From contig CAZVLN010000007.1 in NCBI GenBank assembly GCA_964627995.1, positions 17,326 to 81,325 of the forward strand: a stretch of 64,000 nt of DNA. The letters are read 5' to 3'. The stretch is from JAWLFI01 sp964627995 (GTDB lineage: Bacteria > Bacteroidota > Bacteroidia > Chitinophagales > Saprospiraceae). The notes beneath the pieces are model-generated. The model saw only the letters and a list, made by a program, of their open reading frames with translations, had not been told where the DNA came from and ran no database searches. Positions 1 to 9,081 of this stretch are shown one piece after another. A program made the translations under genes and the position numbers. Each line of letters starts with the position of its first letter. Positions within the stretch are counted from its first letter, which is position 1.

Positions 1-278
1 TTATCTAAAGCATTCAAATAAGGGTAAAAATTGGGTGTCTCTAATATAGCTCCAATCTTCAGTCTAGGATAGGGATCGTGCTGTCCTTCAAACCATGTAT
101 ATGTTCCAGAGTCAGACTTGAGAACATCAAGAATAATACCTAAAGTGGTAGTTTTTCCTGAACCGTTAGGGCCTAAGAGCCCATAGACGTTGCCTTTTTG
201 GAGTGTTAAATTGAGGCCGTCAAGCGCTTTATGCTTTCCATAGGTCTTACTAATATTGTTAACTTCTAATACATTCAT
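1..278 (-). CDS. ABC transporter ATP-binding protein, N-terminal part (runs off the window)
   Basis: The first 92 codons of an ABC ATPase, read from the ATG complementary to 276-278. The beta-strand start and ALDG segment are followed by a Walker A loop GPNGSGKTT at residues 36-44, the usual position for ABC-2 type exporter ATPases of the CcmA/NatA kind. The signature motif and Walker B lie beyond the window edge. It starts 7 nt after the stop of the upstream AsmA-like gene, so the two are probably co-transcribed. The exported substrate cannot be told, and the permease would be expected beyond position 1. Confidence 0.85.
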   Translation of the reverse strand, partial: MNVLEVNNISKTYGKHKALDGLNLTLQKGNVYGLLGPNGSGKTTTLGIILDVLKSDSGTYTWFEGQHDPYPRLKIGAILETPNFYPYLNALD

Positions 279-285
279 AATACTA

Positions 286-3279
286 TTATTCGTTTCCGAA
301 TGGATTCCACTTTTTAAACTTTTTCTTTACCTTTTCTGTCTTCTTTTTTGCCTCTTCGCGCAGGGAATCTATTCGACTGGTTGTCTTCCCAGAATCCAAA
401 AGTGACTTAAGCTCTCGTTTGGCATCTTTTTTGGCTTGTTCCGTCTGCTTGACTCTCAAACTATCCAGCTTCTCAGTTTCCTCCTTAATCTGGTCTTTTA
501 TTTCTTCTTTTGCCTTCTCTTTTTTGTTTTCGGCAATTGTTTTCAATTGTTCCTGTAAATTATCAAGTGGAAGGACGCTTATGGAAAGATCACTCAATTC
601 ACCTGTTAATCGAATATCAATATTTAGTTTCGCATCAGGAGGCAATTGATTGAGGCCAAATTGCTGTAAATTCTCATTCACCGACTTCCACAATTTGTTT
701 CCGATGGAAGAATTTTTTAGTTGGCTTATTGAAACCGGGCCTGATAGTTTATAATCTATTTCGCCTTGTATTTGATGGCTTCCCTCAATTATGAAGTCTT
801 CCTTACCGAGTATTACAGGCGTCGGATCTAAAAATACCATACCGTTCTCAATACTAAACCAGTTTTTTGTCTTGGGGAAGGTAACTCTGCTTAATACCTC
901 TTCATCGAATAAAGTACTAAGTTTATTTAGTAATTTATATTCTCTAATTTGAGCGTTTAAGGTTTCAATTAAGCCTTGTGCTGAAATGCTTGATAATACA
1001 GGAGCTAAATCTTGATCTAAATCTCCATCTATAGTTACTTGAGTGTTGAACTCGCCAAACATATATTTAAAAACCGGAGCCACGGATTGAATCATTTCAA
1101 CAGACTCAAATGCGCTTTTAAATTTGGAGTTATTGCTTGCAAGGTCAAAATTGTAATGCAGTTCTTCAGCTCCCTTATGGCTTACCATTCCCTGAAGACT
1201 TATGTCACCGCCCAGTGAGGACATCCGTGTCGGCTTTACTAATAACTCTTGATTTTTAAGCCCTAATTGTCCGTTCACATTTTCAAAAACAATATTATCG
1301 TAAAGGATCTTACCCACCCTATAGTCTAAGTCCATAGTGATTAGTTCGGGAAAGCGAAAAATTGCTGATGTTTGATCCTGATTATTCTCCTGGAGGGATT
1401 CAGCACTCATATAGGCATATAAGTCGAACTCATCTGCTGAACATTCAAAGTTAGACTGCAAATCACCTTTAGCATTCAGGTAATTTAAAATATTGAAAAC
1501 ATCACCCTCACATTGCAAGTACGTCGACGAATAGTAAGCTTGTGCATTTGACAATTTGAATCGGTCTCCAAAAAAAATCCCTGTTGTTTTAATTCCTGAA
1601 AAATCGTATTCGTAATATCGCAATTCATCGCTTTCAAATTCAACCGCTATATCCATTGGTGGTAATTCAATAATAGAGTTTGTATTTGGATTTGCTTCAT
1701 CGGTTGTTGTACTTTCAATAAAGGTATTTATATCTATCATTTTACCTTTGATACTCAAATCTCCAGTTAATGTATTAGCTGAGGATAGAATATAGGCCAA
1801 AACAGCTCCTTTAAAATCTATAAAAGGTATTAAGTTCTGTTCATATTGTAGGTCTTCCATATTGACCTGTATTTCCTTATTTTCTAAAACTGCCTTTACT
1901 TCTTTAAGCGTTACATCCCGATCAGCTTCTAAGAAGTAACGGATATTATTTCCTGATAAATTACCATTAATTTGGACGTTGTTCCAATTTTCATTCAGGA
2001 CATCTTCCATCTTAAAAGTGTAATCCCCCTGCAAATTAAAAAGGCCCTCAGCTTTGCTCTCTTTTAAAAAAGGAAGAGTAGTATATAGGTCTGACATGGA
2101 AAACCCTAATTGGGTTGAACCGCTATTTGTTAGGGTACGAGAAAATGGAAATACATGCATGCGATGATCTATACTTCCATTTGAACCAAACTTTCCCTCA
2201 AGCTTTTCAATTAAAACTTCTAAACCTGTTAAATCACCTTGCTCTTTGCTCATTTTTAGACCTATTTCCAGGTCTTCTATGGCATGGGAAGCAGCATTAT
2301 ACTTTACGTATCCATTTTTGATTTGGAAAGCTGATGATAATGATGGATAATTATTAGCCTCTATATCCATAGGTCCACTTATTTTAGCTTGGAAGCTAGC
2401 GGTTCCGTTCGTGTTTATCTCATTTTTATAGGTATCATAAGCTGGCGGGAAAAGCGATAGAACAGATTCGATTGTATTTGATGGCATCTCAATATTCCAA
2501 TCTATGTCAGGTATCTGATTTAAATTTAGGATGACCCCATTACCATTTAATTGAAGGCCATTCAATGTGTACATATGATTTTCAAATGTAAGGGACTCCC
2601 TGGACAGATCATAGTAGAAGGATCCCTTTGCAGTTGTTGTGACCTCAGGCAAAACTAAGGAGCCTTTTTGGTAAGCTGATACGTTGGATTGGATTATATC
2701 CATATCGATTGTTAAACTCTCGTCTAAAAGTGATATAAACCACTGAGCGGTCCAATCCGAAATAAGGAACTTTGATTTTTGTTTTTCGTCGATATAGCTA
2801 ACCTGAGCATTATTCCAATTCAGTGATTCCAAAGTAAACTCAAAGGGCGCAGTGGGATTTGAATTTTCAAGTGTCGAATCGTTTTGTGAAACAAAAACAT
2901 CAAAATTACATATGCCATTTGAGTCGCAAATTAAATGTATTGTTGGTTGGTTCAAATACACTTCATCTAATTGGTATGGGGTGTTCCAGACTTGCCAAAA
3001 GGACAATGAGAGCCCTACTTTTTCAGCAGCCATAAAAGCCAATGAGTCTGGCGAAGAATCTGTATGAATTGAGACATCTTGTATCTCAAATCCAATATTT
3101 GGCCAATTTCTAAAAAAATTCAATTCAGTATGGTCGTAATTTAATTGTATATCATATGAATCCTCCAGATAACCTATTGCAGCCTCAATAATGTTATCTT
3201 TTTGCCAGTACATAACGGCGATTGTAACAAGTACAAGCGATAATAGGGAGATAATTAAAATTTTTAAAAATCGGAACAT
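286..3279 (-). CDS. AsmA-like inner-membrane-anchored protein
   Basis: A 997-aa protein with one N-terminal membrane anchor (about residues 5-23) and then a long, beta-rich periplasmic region. The C-terminal part, roughly residues 650-900, resembles the AsmA C-terminal domain. In the wider AsmA/TamB/YhdP group such proteins form hydrophobic grooves that bridge the envelope and are linked to phospholipid transport to the outer membrane; applying that here is inference. The last ~90 residues are an unusually charged K/E-rich segment that looks like a coiled coil and ends in WNPFGNE. It lies directly upstream of an ABC ATPase gene. Bacteroidota commonly carry several AsmA paralogues, so no single gene symbol is safe. 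Confidence 0.8.
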   Translation of the reverse strand: MFRFLKILIISLLSLVLVTIAVMYWQKDNIIEAAIGYLEDSYDIQLNYDHTELNFFRNWPNIGFEIQDVSIHTDSSPDSLAFMAAEKVGLSLSFWQVWNTPYQLDEVYLNQPTIHLICDSNGICNFDVFVSQNDSTLENSNPTAPFEFTLESLNWNNAQVSYIDEKQKSKFLISDWTAQWFISLLDESLTIDMDIIQSNVSAYQKGSLVLPEVTTTAKGSFYYDLSRESLTFENHMYTLNGLQLNGNGVILNLNQIPDIDWNIEMPSNTIESVLSLFPPAYDTYKNEINTNGTASFQAKISGPMDIEANNYPSLSSAFQIKNGYVKYNAASHAIEDLEIGLKMSKEQGDLTGLEVLIEKLEGKFGSNGSIDHRMHVFPFSRTLTNSGSTQLGFSMSDLYTTLPFLKESKAEGLFNLQGDYTFKMEDVLNENWNNVQINGNLSGNNIRYFLEADRDVTLKEVKAVLENKEIQVNMEDLQYEQNLIPFIDFKGAVLAYILSSANTLTGDLSIKGKMIDINTFIESTTTDEANPNTNSIIELPPMDIAVEFESDELRYYEYDFSGIKTTGIFFGDRFKLSNAQAYYSSTYLQCEGDVFNILNYLNAKGDLQSNFECSADEFDLYAYMSAESLQENNQDQTSAIFRFPELITMDLDYRVGKILYDNIVFENVNGQLGLKNQELLVKPTRMSSLGGDISLQGMVSHKGAEELHYNFDLASNNSKFKSAFESVEMIQSVAPVFKYMFGEFNTQVTIDGDLDQDLAPVLSSISAQGLIETLNAQIREYKLLNKLSTLFDEEVLSRVTFPKTKNWFSIENGMVFLDPTPVILGKEDFIIEGSHQIQGEIDYKLSGPVSISQLKNSSIGNKLWKSVNENLQQFGLNQLPPDAKLNIDIRLTGELSDLSISVLPLDNLQEQLKTIAENKKEKAKEEIKDQIKEETEKLDSLRVKQTEQAKKDAKRELKSLLDSGKTTSRIDSLREEAKKKTEKVKKKFKKWNPFGNE

Positions 3280-3401
3280 ATTGATCTCTTTAGATTTGTA
3301 ATATATAAAATAGATGGTTATCAGTCTGTTTTTTGAACCTCTTTTAGATTATCTCATCAAATTCATCGACATTTGCTGTGATTAGAACTTAATATGAAAA
3401 A

Positions 3402-4817
3402 TTGAAATCTGCTTTGCACCAGTTAAACATTCAAAGCTTGTCTTATAAATCTCGTGTAAGACCGATTTTAGAAATGGATAAATTTTTCTTTGAAAATGGG
3501 AAAGTTTATGGACTTTTAGGACCCAGTGGAGTTGGGAAGTCTACCTTACTGGAGGCGCTTGCGGGACTTGAGTCTTCTCAATGTATTTCTTATTTATCTT
3601 GGGAGAATCAAACCGAACCTAGAGTCAGCTTGATGACGCAACAGCCAGGGTACACATTAAATCCTACTCGAAGAGTTGGAAAATCGCTAATGGATGTCTA
3701 TCAGGCCAATTCTGCCAATAATTTTAGCTATAGTTCTATTTTGAAGTTTTGTTCATTAGAAATTGAGGATGATCTACTTAAGCGGTATCCTTTTAGCTGT
3801 TCAGGAGGGGAGTTGCAAAGGCTCGTATTAGCAATGAGCTTATTTCAAACGCCCGATATCTTATTATTAGATGAACCTACTGCAGGTATTGATCATTTGA
3901 CTGCAAGTGATATTTTATTAGCAATAAGAGAGTGGGTACAAAAACAGGACATTTCCTGCATGATTGCTAGTCATGATGAGAATCTATTGTCTAAATTTTC
4001 AGATCATATTTTTCAGATAAAAAATCACCATATTTCTCCTTTGGATAGAGAAATAAAGGGCTTTGAAAAGTCAAAAAGGAAAAGCCACCCTGGAATACGA
4101 TCAGAACGGAACAAGCTTCCCGATTTGTACCAAATTATGAGTGGCGAATTTGAATTTGATAAAGACAATTTTAATTTATCTCTTGCTGTCAACCTATCAA
4201 TTAGGAAGCACGAGGTTCTTGGACTTACGGGTAAATCCGGATCTGGAAAATCTACTATAGGAAAACTAATAGCGCAGCACTTAAGCTGGAATTCAGGTGA
4301 TGAGATACGAAATTGTGAACGAGTGCAATATCTTCATCAAGATCCAGTGAATAATTTTCATCCCAACAAAAACCTACAATCCCAGTTAAAACCTATTTTT
4401 TCTAAATGGAGTATCATGTGGAACATAAGCTTTGATGAAGTATTAAACTTGTTTGAAATTGAGAGTGATTGGTTATTCCGGAATATTTTAGGCTTGTCCG
4501 GAGGCCAACGTCAAAGGGTATTAATAGCGCGTGCTTTGCTTTGCAAACCTGAGATTCTTATTATTGACGAATCCTTTAGTGGATTGGATATTGATTTGAA
4601 GGAAAATCTTTGGAATTGGTTGTCAGTCTTAAGAGAGAAATGGTCTTTTAGTATACTATTGATATCCCATGATCTCGAAATGATTAGTAAGGTTAGCGAT
4701 CGATTTTACGTTATTGAAAAGGGAAAAGTGATTGATGAAATTAATAATTTCGAAAATTGGGAAAGAAAATCGATGCATACTGTAACAAAAAGCCTATTTA
4801 ATGCGTATTATTACTGA
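3402..4817 (+). CDS. Tandem-domain ABC ATPase, oligopeptide/dipeptide (Opp/Dpp) type
   Basis: A 471-aa protein with two complete ABC modules in one chain. Module 1 has Walker A GPSGVGKST (40-48), signature SGGEL (134-138) and Walker B ILLLDE (153-158). Module 2 has GKSGSGKST (277-285), LSGGQ (365-369) and ILIIDE (385-390). The Q-loop region QDPVNNFHP in module 2 resembles the QDP...NP pattern of the DppD/DppF/YejF group. Fused members are usually well over 500 aa, so this is a compact version. The reading frame opens at TTG 3402; the only nearby ATG (3394) is followed after two codons by TGA, and the next in-frame ATG would cost 24 residues of the first strand. No permease or binding-protein gene lies beside it, so the transporter partners must be elsewhere or absent. 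Confidence 0.85.
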   Translation: MKSALHQLNIQSLSYKSRVRPILEMDKFFFENGKVYGLLGPSGVGKSTLLEALAGLESSQCISYLSWENQTEPRVSLMTQQPGYTLNPTRRVGKSLMDVYQANSANNFSYSSILKFCSLEIEDDLLKRYPFSCSGGELQRLVLAMSLFQTPDILLLDEPTAGIDHLTASDILLAIREWVQKQDISCMIASHDENLLSKFSDHIFQIKNHHISPLDREIKGFEKSKRKSHPGIRSERNKLPDLYQIMSGEFEFDKDNFNLSLAVNLSIRKHEVLGLTGKSGSGKSTIGKLIAQHLSWNSGDEIRNCERVQYLHQDPVNNFHPNKNLQSQLKPIFSKWSIMWNISFDEVLNLFEIESDWLFRNILGLSGGQRQRVLIARALLCKPEILIIDESFSGLDIDLKENLWNWLSVLREKWSFSILLISHDLEMISKVSDRFYVIEKGKVIDEINNFENWERKSMHTVTKSLFNAYYY

Positions 4818-4835
4818 ATATATAAGCTATCGCAC

Positions 4836-5039
4836 ATGAAATCGGATTACAACAAGAAAATATTAACTACAATAGCAGTATTTGGGTGCATTTCACTAAT
4901 TTTTCTCTTTTCCTCTGATCTCACAGGGAATACAAGTTTAAGTAGCGCAAATAGTGCTGAGGAAGGTTTTTTATTGCCTGATATTCACTTTATAAAGTAT
5001 TCAATAGAAAGACTATCCGAGATATTTGAGTTGTTTTAG
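4836..5039 (+). CDS. Small single-pass membrane protein, unknown function
   Basis: A 67-aa frame beginning 18 nt after the ABC ATPase stop and on the same strand. Residues 1-8 are polar and basic, and residues 9-26 form a hydrophobic segment (ILTTIAVFGCISLIFLF), so it would be a signal anchor or a cleaved export signal. About 40 residues follow with no recognisable domain. It ends two bases before the convergent fmt stop. The close spacing and plausible membrane start favour a real gene co-transcribed with the ATPase. The alternative is a remnant of a permease N-terminus: binding-protein-dependent permeases begin in a similar way. Confidence 0.5.
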   Translation: MKSDYNKKILTTIAVFGCISLIFLFSSDLTGNTSLSSANSAEEGFLLPDIHFIKYSIERLSEIFELF

Positions 5040-5041
5040 TA

Positions 5042-5986
5042 TCAATTTACACTCATTTTTTCAATTTTATATCCGTTCAACCAGTCTTCGGTTTTCATTT
5101 TGCTTTTTCCTTCCATTTGCATTTTTTTAACACGTATGGCTCCGTTCTTTGTATAAATAAAGAGCTTATCATTATGAATGCGGATAGTTCCAGCTTGTTT
5201 AGCTGTGATTGTATCAATAGGAGAACATTGATGTAGCTTTACCACTTTGTCATCAATTTTTGTCCATGCCACTGGAAATGGATGCATTCCGCGAATAAAG
5301 TTGTATACCTTTTCCGTTGGTTCATTAAATCTAACTTTTGCATCATCAAAATAAATTTTTGGTGCCTGGGTAATTTCGCCCTGCGTGTTTTGTGATTTTA
5401 ATTCTAATTGATCATCAAAAAGTTTTTCTGTAGAAGACAGAAGTAGTCCAGCTCCTTTTTTACTCATTTTAATAGCTAATGAGCCCATCGTATCATCATA
5501 TTCAATGGGAAGCTTTAGTTGGTCAATAAGATCTCCTGTATCAATTTCGTGCTTAAGTTTGAATGTAGTGAGTCCGGTTTCCTTCTCTCCATTTATAATA
5601 GCCCAATGAATAGGTGCCGCCCCCCTATATTTTGGCAATAATGAAGCATGAAGGTTGACGGTTCCAAATGGTGGCATATTCCAAACTACCTCAGGTAGCA
5701 TTCGAAAAGCCACCACTAATTGCAAGTCAGCTTCAAAAGAGGCTAATTTGTCAATGAATTCTTGAGATTTAAGATTTTTAGGCTGTAAAACGGGTATGTT
5801 TTGCTCAACGGCATATTTTTTTACTGCGCTCTGTAGTAACTTCTTCCCACCGCGTCCTCCAAATTTATCTGTGGCAGTGATTACTGCAACAACCTCAAAA
5901 TCTGACTCGTGAACCGCTTTAAGAGCCGGGACGGCAAATTGAGGGGTTCCCATAAATATAATTCGAAATATTTCCTTTGCGCTCAT
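5042..5986 (-). CDS. fmt: Methionyl-tRNA formyltransferase
   Basis: Transfers a formyl group from 10-formyl-tetrahydrofolate to initiator Met-tRNA. The 314-aa length matches the family. The N-terminal Rossmann part begins IIFMGTPQFAV. The catalytic triad is visible as N111, H113 and D149 (Escherichia coli N106, H108, D144), with the SLLPKYRG loop at 115-122 next to it. The C-terminal OB-like tRNA-binding domain covers about 210-314. It is transcribed divergently from the SCP2 gene across only 37 bp. There is no adjacent def gene. Confidence 0.97.
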   Translation of the reverse strand: MSAKEIFRIIFMGTPQFAVPALKAVHESDFEVVAVITATDKFGGRGGKKLLQSAVKKYAVEQNIPVLQPKNLKSQEFIDKLASFEADLQLVVAFRMLPEVVWNMPPFGTVNLHASLLPKYRGAAPIHWAIINGEKETGLTTFKLKHEIDTGDLIDQLKLPIEYDDTMGSLAIKMSKKGAGLLLSSTEKLFDDQLELKSQNTQGEITQAPKIYFDDAKVRFNEPTEKVYNFIRGMHPFPVAWTKIDDKVVKLHQCSPIDTITAKQAGTIRIHNDKLFIYTKNGAIRVKKMQMEGKSKMKTEDWLNGYKIEKMSVN

Positions 5987-6023
5987 GTTGTTTTATCTTT
6001 AGTCGCAAAATAAAATAATTCTC

Positions 6024-6341
6024 ATGAATGCTATTGAATACATAAAAGGTTTAGAAGATAAAATTGATCCTGCCGTCACTGAAGGAATGCAAACGCGATT
6101 TCATTTCATATTATCAGGTGAAGGAGGAGGCGATTTAACAGTAGAAGTTGATGATGGAGAAGTACAGGTGAAAGATGGCCTCCACGACGATCCTAAATGT
6201 GTAGTGAAAACGAAAGCAGAGACATTTACCAAACTACTTAAGAAAGAAATTAATCCCATGATGGCCGTTATGACGGGTAAGGTCAAAATTTCAAATCAGT
6301 CGGAGCTCCTAAAATATGCAAAAGTTTTCGGATTGATGTAA
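6024..6341 (+). CDS. SCP2 sterol-carrier-like domain protein
   Basis: A 105-aa stand-alone SCP2-fold protein. It shows the expected alternation: an N-terminal helix, strands around FHFILSGEGGGDLTVEVDDGE, a CVVKTKAETF strand-turn-helix, and the C-terminal GKVKISNQSELLKYAKVF segment that is the clearest mark of the family. These small proteins bind hydrophobic ligands such as acyl-CoA in a cavity; the physiological ligand in Bacteroidota is not established. Divergent from fmt and convergent with pepT 20 bp away. Confidence 0.88.
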   Translation: MNAIEYIKGLEDKIDPAVTEGMQTRFHFILSGEGGGDLTVEVDDGEVQVKDGLHDDPKCVVKTKAETFTKLLKKEINPMMAVMTGKVKISNQSELLKYAKVFGLM

Positions 6342-6361
6342 TTGTGTTTCTACTCTTGATT

Positions 6362-7609
6362 TTAATCAGCCTTTTCTTCAAATATTTGGATGAGTTCCAA
6401 GAGCGTTTGACAGGATTTTTCCATGTCCTGGAGTGAAATCCATTCTTGTTTTCCGTGTATCGCATGTTGGCCAGTGAACAAATTTGGACAAGGCAATCCC
6501 ATATAAGATAGCCTGGATCCATCTGTGCCACCTCTTACGCGTTCTTTTCTTGCTTTTATGCCGACACGATTCATGGCTTCAAGAGCATATTCAACTGCCT
6601 CCGGATAATCATCAATAATATACTTCATGTTCCGGTATTGTTCCTCTCGTTGAATATCAATCTTCAATCCTGAGAACTCCTCATGGGTTTGATGGGCAAT
6701 GCGCTGAAGGAGTTCAAATTTATCATCTAGTCCTTCAGTGTAAAAGTCTCTTATAATACAGGTGATTGTCGCCTTTTCTACAGTACCTTCCATACTAACG
6801 GGATGAATAAAGCCCTCTTTTCCTTTTGTTGTTTCGGGTGATAGCGAATCTTTAGGTAAAGCATTGACAAAAGCGGAAGCAGCTTTTAACGCACTTACTA
6901 ACTTTTTGTAAGCATAACCAGGGTGCTCAACAATTCCCTGAATATTAACTGTCACCGAGTCAGCTGAAAAGGTTTCATCTTCAATTACTCCCAAATCAGA
7001 GCCATCTAAGGTATATCCAATATCTGCATTCAATTTATCCATATCCACACGGTCTACCCCACGGCCAATTTCTTCATCGCAAGTAAATAAGATACGAATA
7101 TCACCATGTGGCACCTCTTTATTTTTTTGAAGGTATTGAACTAGAGCCATAATCACAGCAACTCCCGATTTATCATCTGCACCCAATAAAGTCTTGCCGG
7201 AGGCTGTGATGATATCTTCTCCAATTTTATTATTGAGGTCCGGGTGATTTTCGGGACTTAAGACTTGGGTAGGGTCATCGGGAAGAGATATTTCTTCACC
7301 ATCGTAATTGCTATGTAAAATAGGTTTAACATTTTTTCCTGAACTATCTGGGCTAGTATCCATGTGACTGCAAAAGCAAAGGGTTGGAACTTTTTTATCT
7401 GTATTAGAGGGAATTGTAGCGTATACTACTCCATACTCATCCATTTCGGCATCAGTAACTCCTAAGTCTTTCATTTCTTTAACCAGATGCTGAGCCAGGG
7501 CTTTTTGTCTTTCTGTACTTGGATATTTTTCGGCTGGGGCATTAGGATCTGAAGTCGTATGAAATTTAACATAGGTAAAAAAACGATTTTGGATTTCAAA
7601 TTCTGGCAT
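6362..7609 (-). CDS. pepT: Peptidase T (aminotripeptidase), M20 family
   Basis: A 415-aa cytoplasmic dizinc aminopeptidase that removes the N-terminal residue from tripeptides. The ligands and catalytic residues can all be placed: H82 and D84 in SHMDTS, bridging D145 in GADDKSG, the general base and ligand pair E179/E180 in CDEEIG, D202 in LDGSD, and H385 in IHGKQEW near the C-terminus. The spacing matches enterobacterial PepT. The lid/dimerisation domain occupies about 210-320. It stands alone, with the GC-rich island of 7654-7875 just upstream of its start. Confidence 0.96.
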   Translation of the reverse strand: MPEFEIQNRFFTYVKFHTTSDPNAPAEKYPSTERQKALAQHLVKEMKDLGVTDAEMDEYGVVYATIPSNTDKKVPTLCFCSHMDTSPDSSGKNVKPILHSNYDGEEISLPDDPTQVLSPENHPDLNNKIGEDIITASGKTLLGADDKSGVAVIMALVQYLQKNKEVPHGDIRILFTCDEEIGRGVDRVDMDKLNADIGYTLDGSDLGVIEDETFSADSVTVNIQGIVEHPGYAYKKLVSALKAASAFVNALPKDSLSPETTKGKEGFIHPVSMEGTVEKATITCIIRDFYTEGLDDKFELLQRIAHQTHEEFSGLKIDIQREEQYRNMKYIIDDYPEAVEYALEAMNRVGIKARKERVRGGTDGSRLSYMGLPCPNLFTGQHAIHGKQEWISLQDMEKSCQTLLELIQIFEEKAD

Positions 7610-7653
7610 ACTCTATCATTGTTTATTGTCCTAAATATATAAAAAATAACTGC

Positions 7654-7875
7654 AGTATCTTCCCGGAAGCGCTGCGGAGCAGTTGCGACTCGATAGAGTC
7701 GTAAGATCCGTGGGGTTGGCTGGTGGAGAAGGGCAGGAGCCGAGAGAAGCCCCGCAATCCCGAGGATCGCTGAAAGCGATCTCGAGGATGGAGGGGGAAC
7801 CTGAACGAGCTGCGAAGCATAGCGACCAGGAGGCCGACTTGAAAAAAGGCCTCATGGACCGGCCAAAAAAAAAGC
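7654..7875. repeat. GC-rich intergenic island with several hairpins (island A)
   Basis: The 314-bp gap between pepT and yceI is mostly filled by a block visibly richer in G+C than the genes around it. Inverted repeats: CGACTC-GATA-GAGTCG at 7686-7701; GATCGC-TGAAA-GCGATC at 7765-7781, extended on both sides by a bulged CC-CGA / TCG-A-GG stem (7759-7787); and AGGCC...GGCCT at 7831-7852. The bulged hairpin recurs in the island at 63140-63310 on the opposite strand. Short frames cross the block in several directions but none has a plausible start or protein composition. Nothing else is recognisable in the gap. Confidence 0.6.
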
Positions 7876-7923
7876 CATTGCGATAACTCACAATGACTTT
7901 TTAAAATATACTAGTTACGAGGA

Positions 7924-8538
7924 CTATTTACTTACCATGAGGTTGACTTTCAAGTCAAATTCATCATAAATAGTTTTATCACCCAAATTGTCAAAAAATG
8001 ATCCTGATCCGTAACGAACATCGTAATTAGATCTGTCGATTTTAAAATCCGCAACAGCTGAAATCATGTCTCCCTCTTCACTCATCTTCGCACGGAAAGC
8101 TACAGGATTAGTATTTTCCTTAATTGTTAAATCTCCTTTAATTCGATATTCTCCGGTTTCGCCTATTGGGAATGCATCCGTAATGACAAATTTAGCTTTT
8201 GGGAAACTTTCGACACCAAAAAAATCTGGGGATTTAAGATGACCTTCTAGTTTGCCTTTGCTTTCACCAGACAAATCCTCTACAGTTATAGAAGTCATGT
8301 CAGCTACAAAATTGCCACCTACGATCTTGTTGTCTTTTATTTCAAGTTCGCCAGATGATAGGTTTACGATCCCATTATGTTGACCAGTAACCTTATAGGC
8401 TTTCCACTCAATTGAGCTTTTGTCAAGAGAAGCAGAATAAACTCCATCTTCCATTGCGGTGGGCTCAAGTGTAGGTGCTTCGGTGTAGTCGGCGTTAAAA
8501 ACAAGAAATCCGAGTAAGAATGAAATAAATGCTATCAT
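7924..8538 (-). CDS. YceI family periplasmic lipid-binding protein
   Basis: A YceI/polyisoprenoid-binding-like lipocalin fold. The core runs from SSIEWKAYKVTGQHNGIV through the paired GGNFVADMTSITVEDL strand and the conserved SPDFFGVESFPKAKF turn, then VAFRAKMSE and the ending FDLKVNLM. I start it at the ATG complementary to 8536-8538, which gives a 205-aa chain with an export signal (MIAFISFLLGFLVFNA). An in-frame ATG 15 codons earlier would put a polar stretch ahead of that signal. It follows a MarR-type gene by 73 bp, a pairing common in Bacteroidota, so MarR control is a fair guess. Confidence 0.9.
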   Translation of the reverse strand: MIAFISFLLGFLVFNADYTEAPTLEPTAMEDGVYSASLDKSSIEWKAYKVTGQHNGIVNLSSGELEIKDNKIVGGNFVADMTSITVEDLSGESKGKLEGHLKSPDFFGVESFPKAKFVITDAFPIGETGEYRIKGDLTIKENTNPVAFRAKMSEEGDMISAVADFKIDRSNYDVRYGSGSFFDNLGDKTIYDEFDLKVNLMVSK

Positions 8539-8611
8539 GTTTGGTTGTTTTAGATGAACAATACTATTTAAATGTATATACAACTAAAAAGTTCAATAAT
8601 TCACAATTATT

Positions 8612-9064
8612 TTACCCTCTCAATTTATCGAGTAATTCATTGAGCTTCATTTCTTCCTCTTCAGTTAGCGAGTTAATTTCGTTTATAACAAGTTCATCAG
8701 TTTCCACTGTAGCCAAATGGGCCAAGTCTAGACCAGAGGGAGTTATAACAATATCTACTTTACGTCTGTCGATTTCGTTTGAATGCCGCGCAACATATCC
8801 TTTTCTTTCAAGTTTGTCAACTAATCTGGATGTGTTTGAATTGCGATCAATCATTCGTTCCGATAACATCTTTAGCGAACAAGGTTTTCCTTTTTGCCCT
8901 TTCAATATTCTCAGGATATTGAATTGCTGCCAGGATATATCGTATTTTTTGAAGATCGTATTCTGTAGAGAATAAAACCAAGAGGCGGTGAACAAGACAT
9001 TTACTAATGCCTTTAATCGCTGACTTGAAAACTGTTTTTGCTTTATTTCTTCTTCTATCTTCAT
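8612..9064 (-). CDS. MarR family transcriptional regulator
   Basis: A 150-aa winged-helix regulator. The helix-turn-helix is at about 62-88 (CSLKMLSERMIDRNSNTSRL), followed by the recognition and wing segment LERKGYVARHSNEIDRRKVDIVIT, whose D-RRK signature is the best-conserved MarR feature. The terminal helices would form the dimer interface. It lies 17 nt after sppA and 73 bp before yceI on the same strand. MarR proteins usually repress neighbouring genes and are released by small ligands; yceI is the obvious candidate target, but no operator was identified with confidence. Confidence 0.92.
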   Translation of the reverse strand: MKIEEEIKQKQFSSQRLKALVNVLFTASWFYSLQNTIFKKYDISWQQFNILRILKGQKGKPCSLKMLSERMIDRNSNTSRLVDKLERKGYVARHSNEIDRRKVDIVITPSGLDLAHLATVETDELVINEINSLTEEEEMKLNELLDKLRG

Positions 9065-9081
9065 ATGCAGAATATATTATT

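Noticed and set aside
3394..3405. ATG AAA AAT TGA mini-frame before the tandem ABC gene, considered as a leader peptide
   Set aside because: Only three sense codons, no attenuator-like hairpins after it, and it overlaps the TTG start; noted only as context.
7623..7891. Several open frames (65-86 aa) across island A on both strands
   Set aside because: They overlap in opposite directions, follow the inverted repeats and have low-complexity, arginine/proline/serine-rich translations; the block is better explained as structured non-coding DNA.
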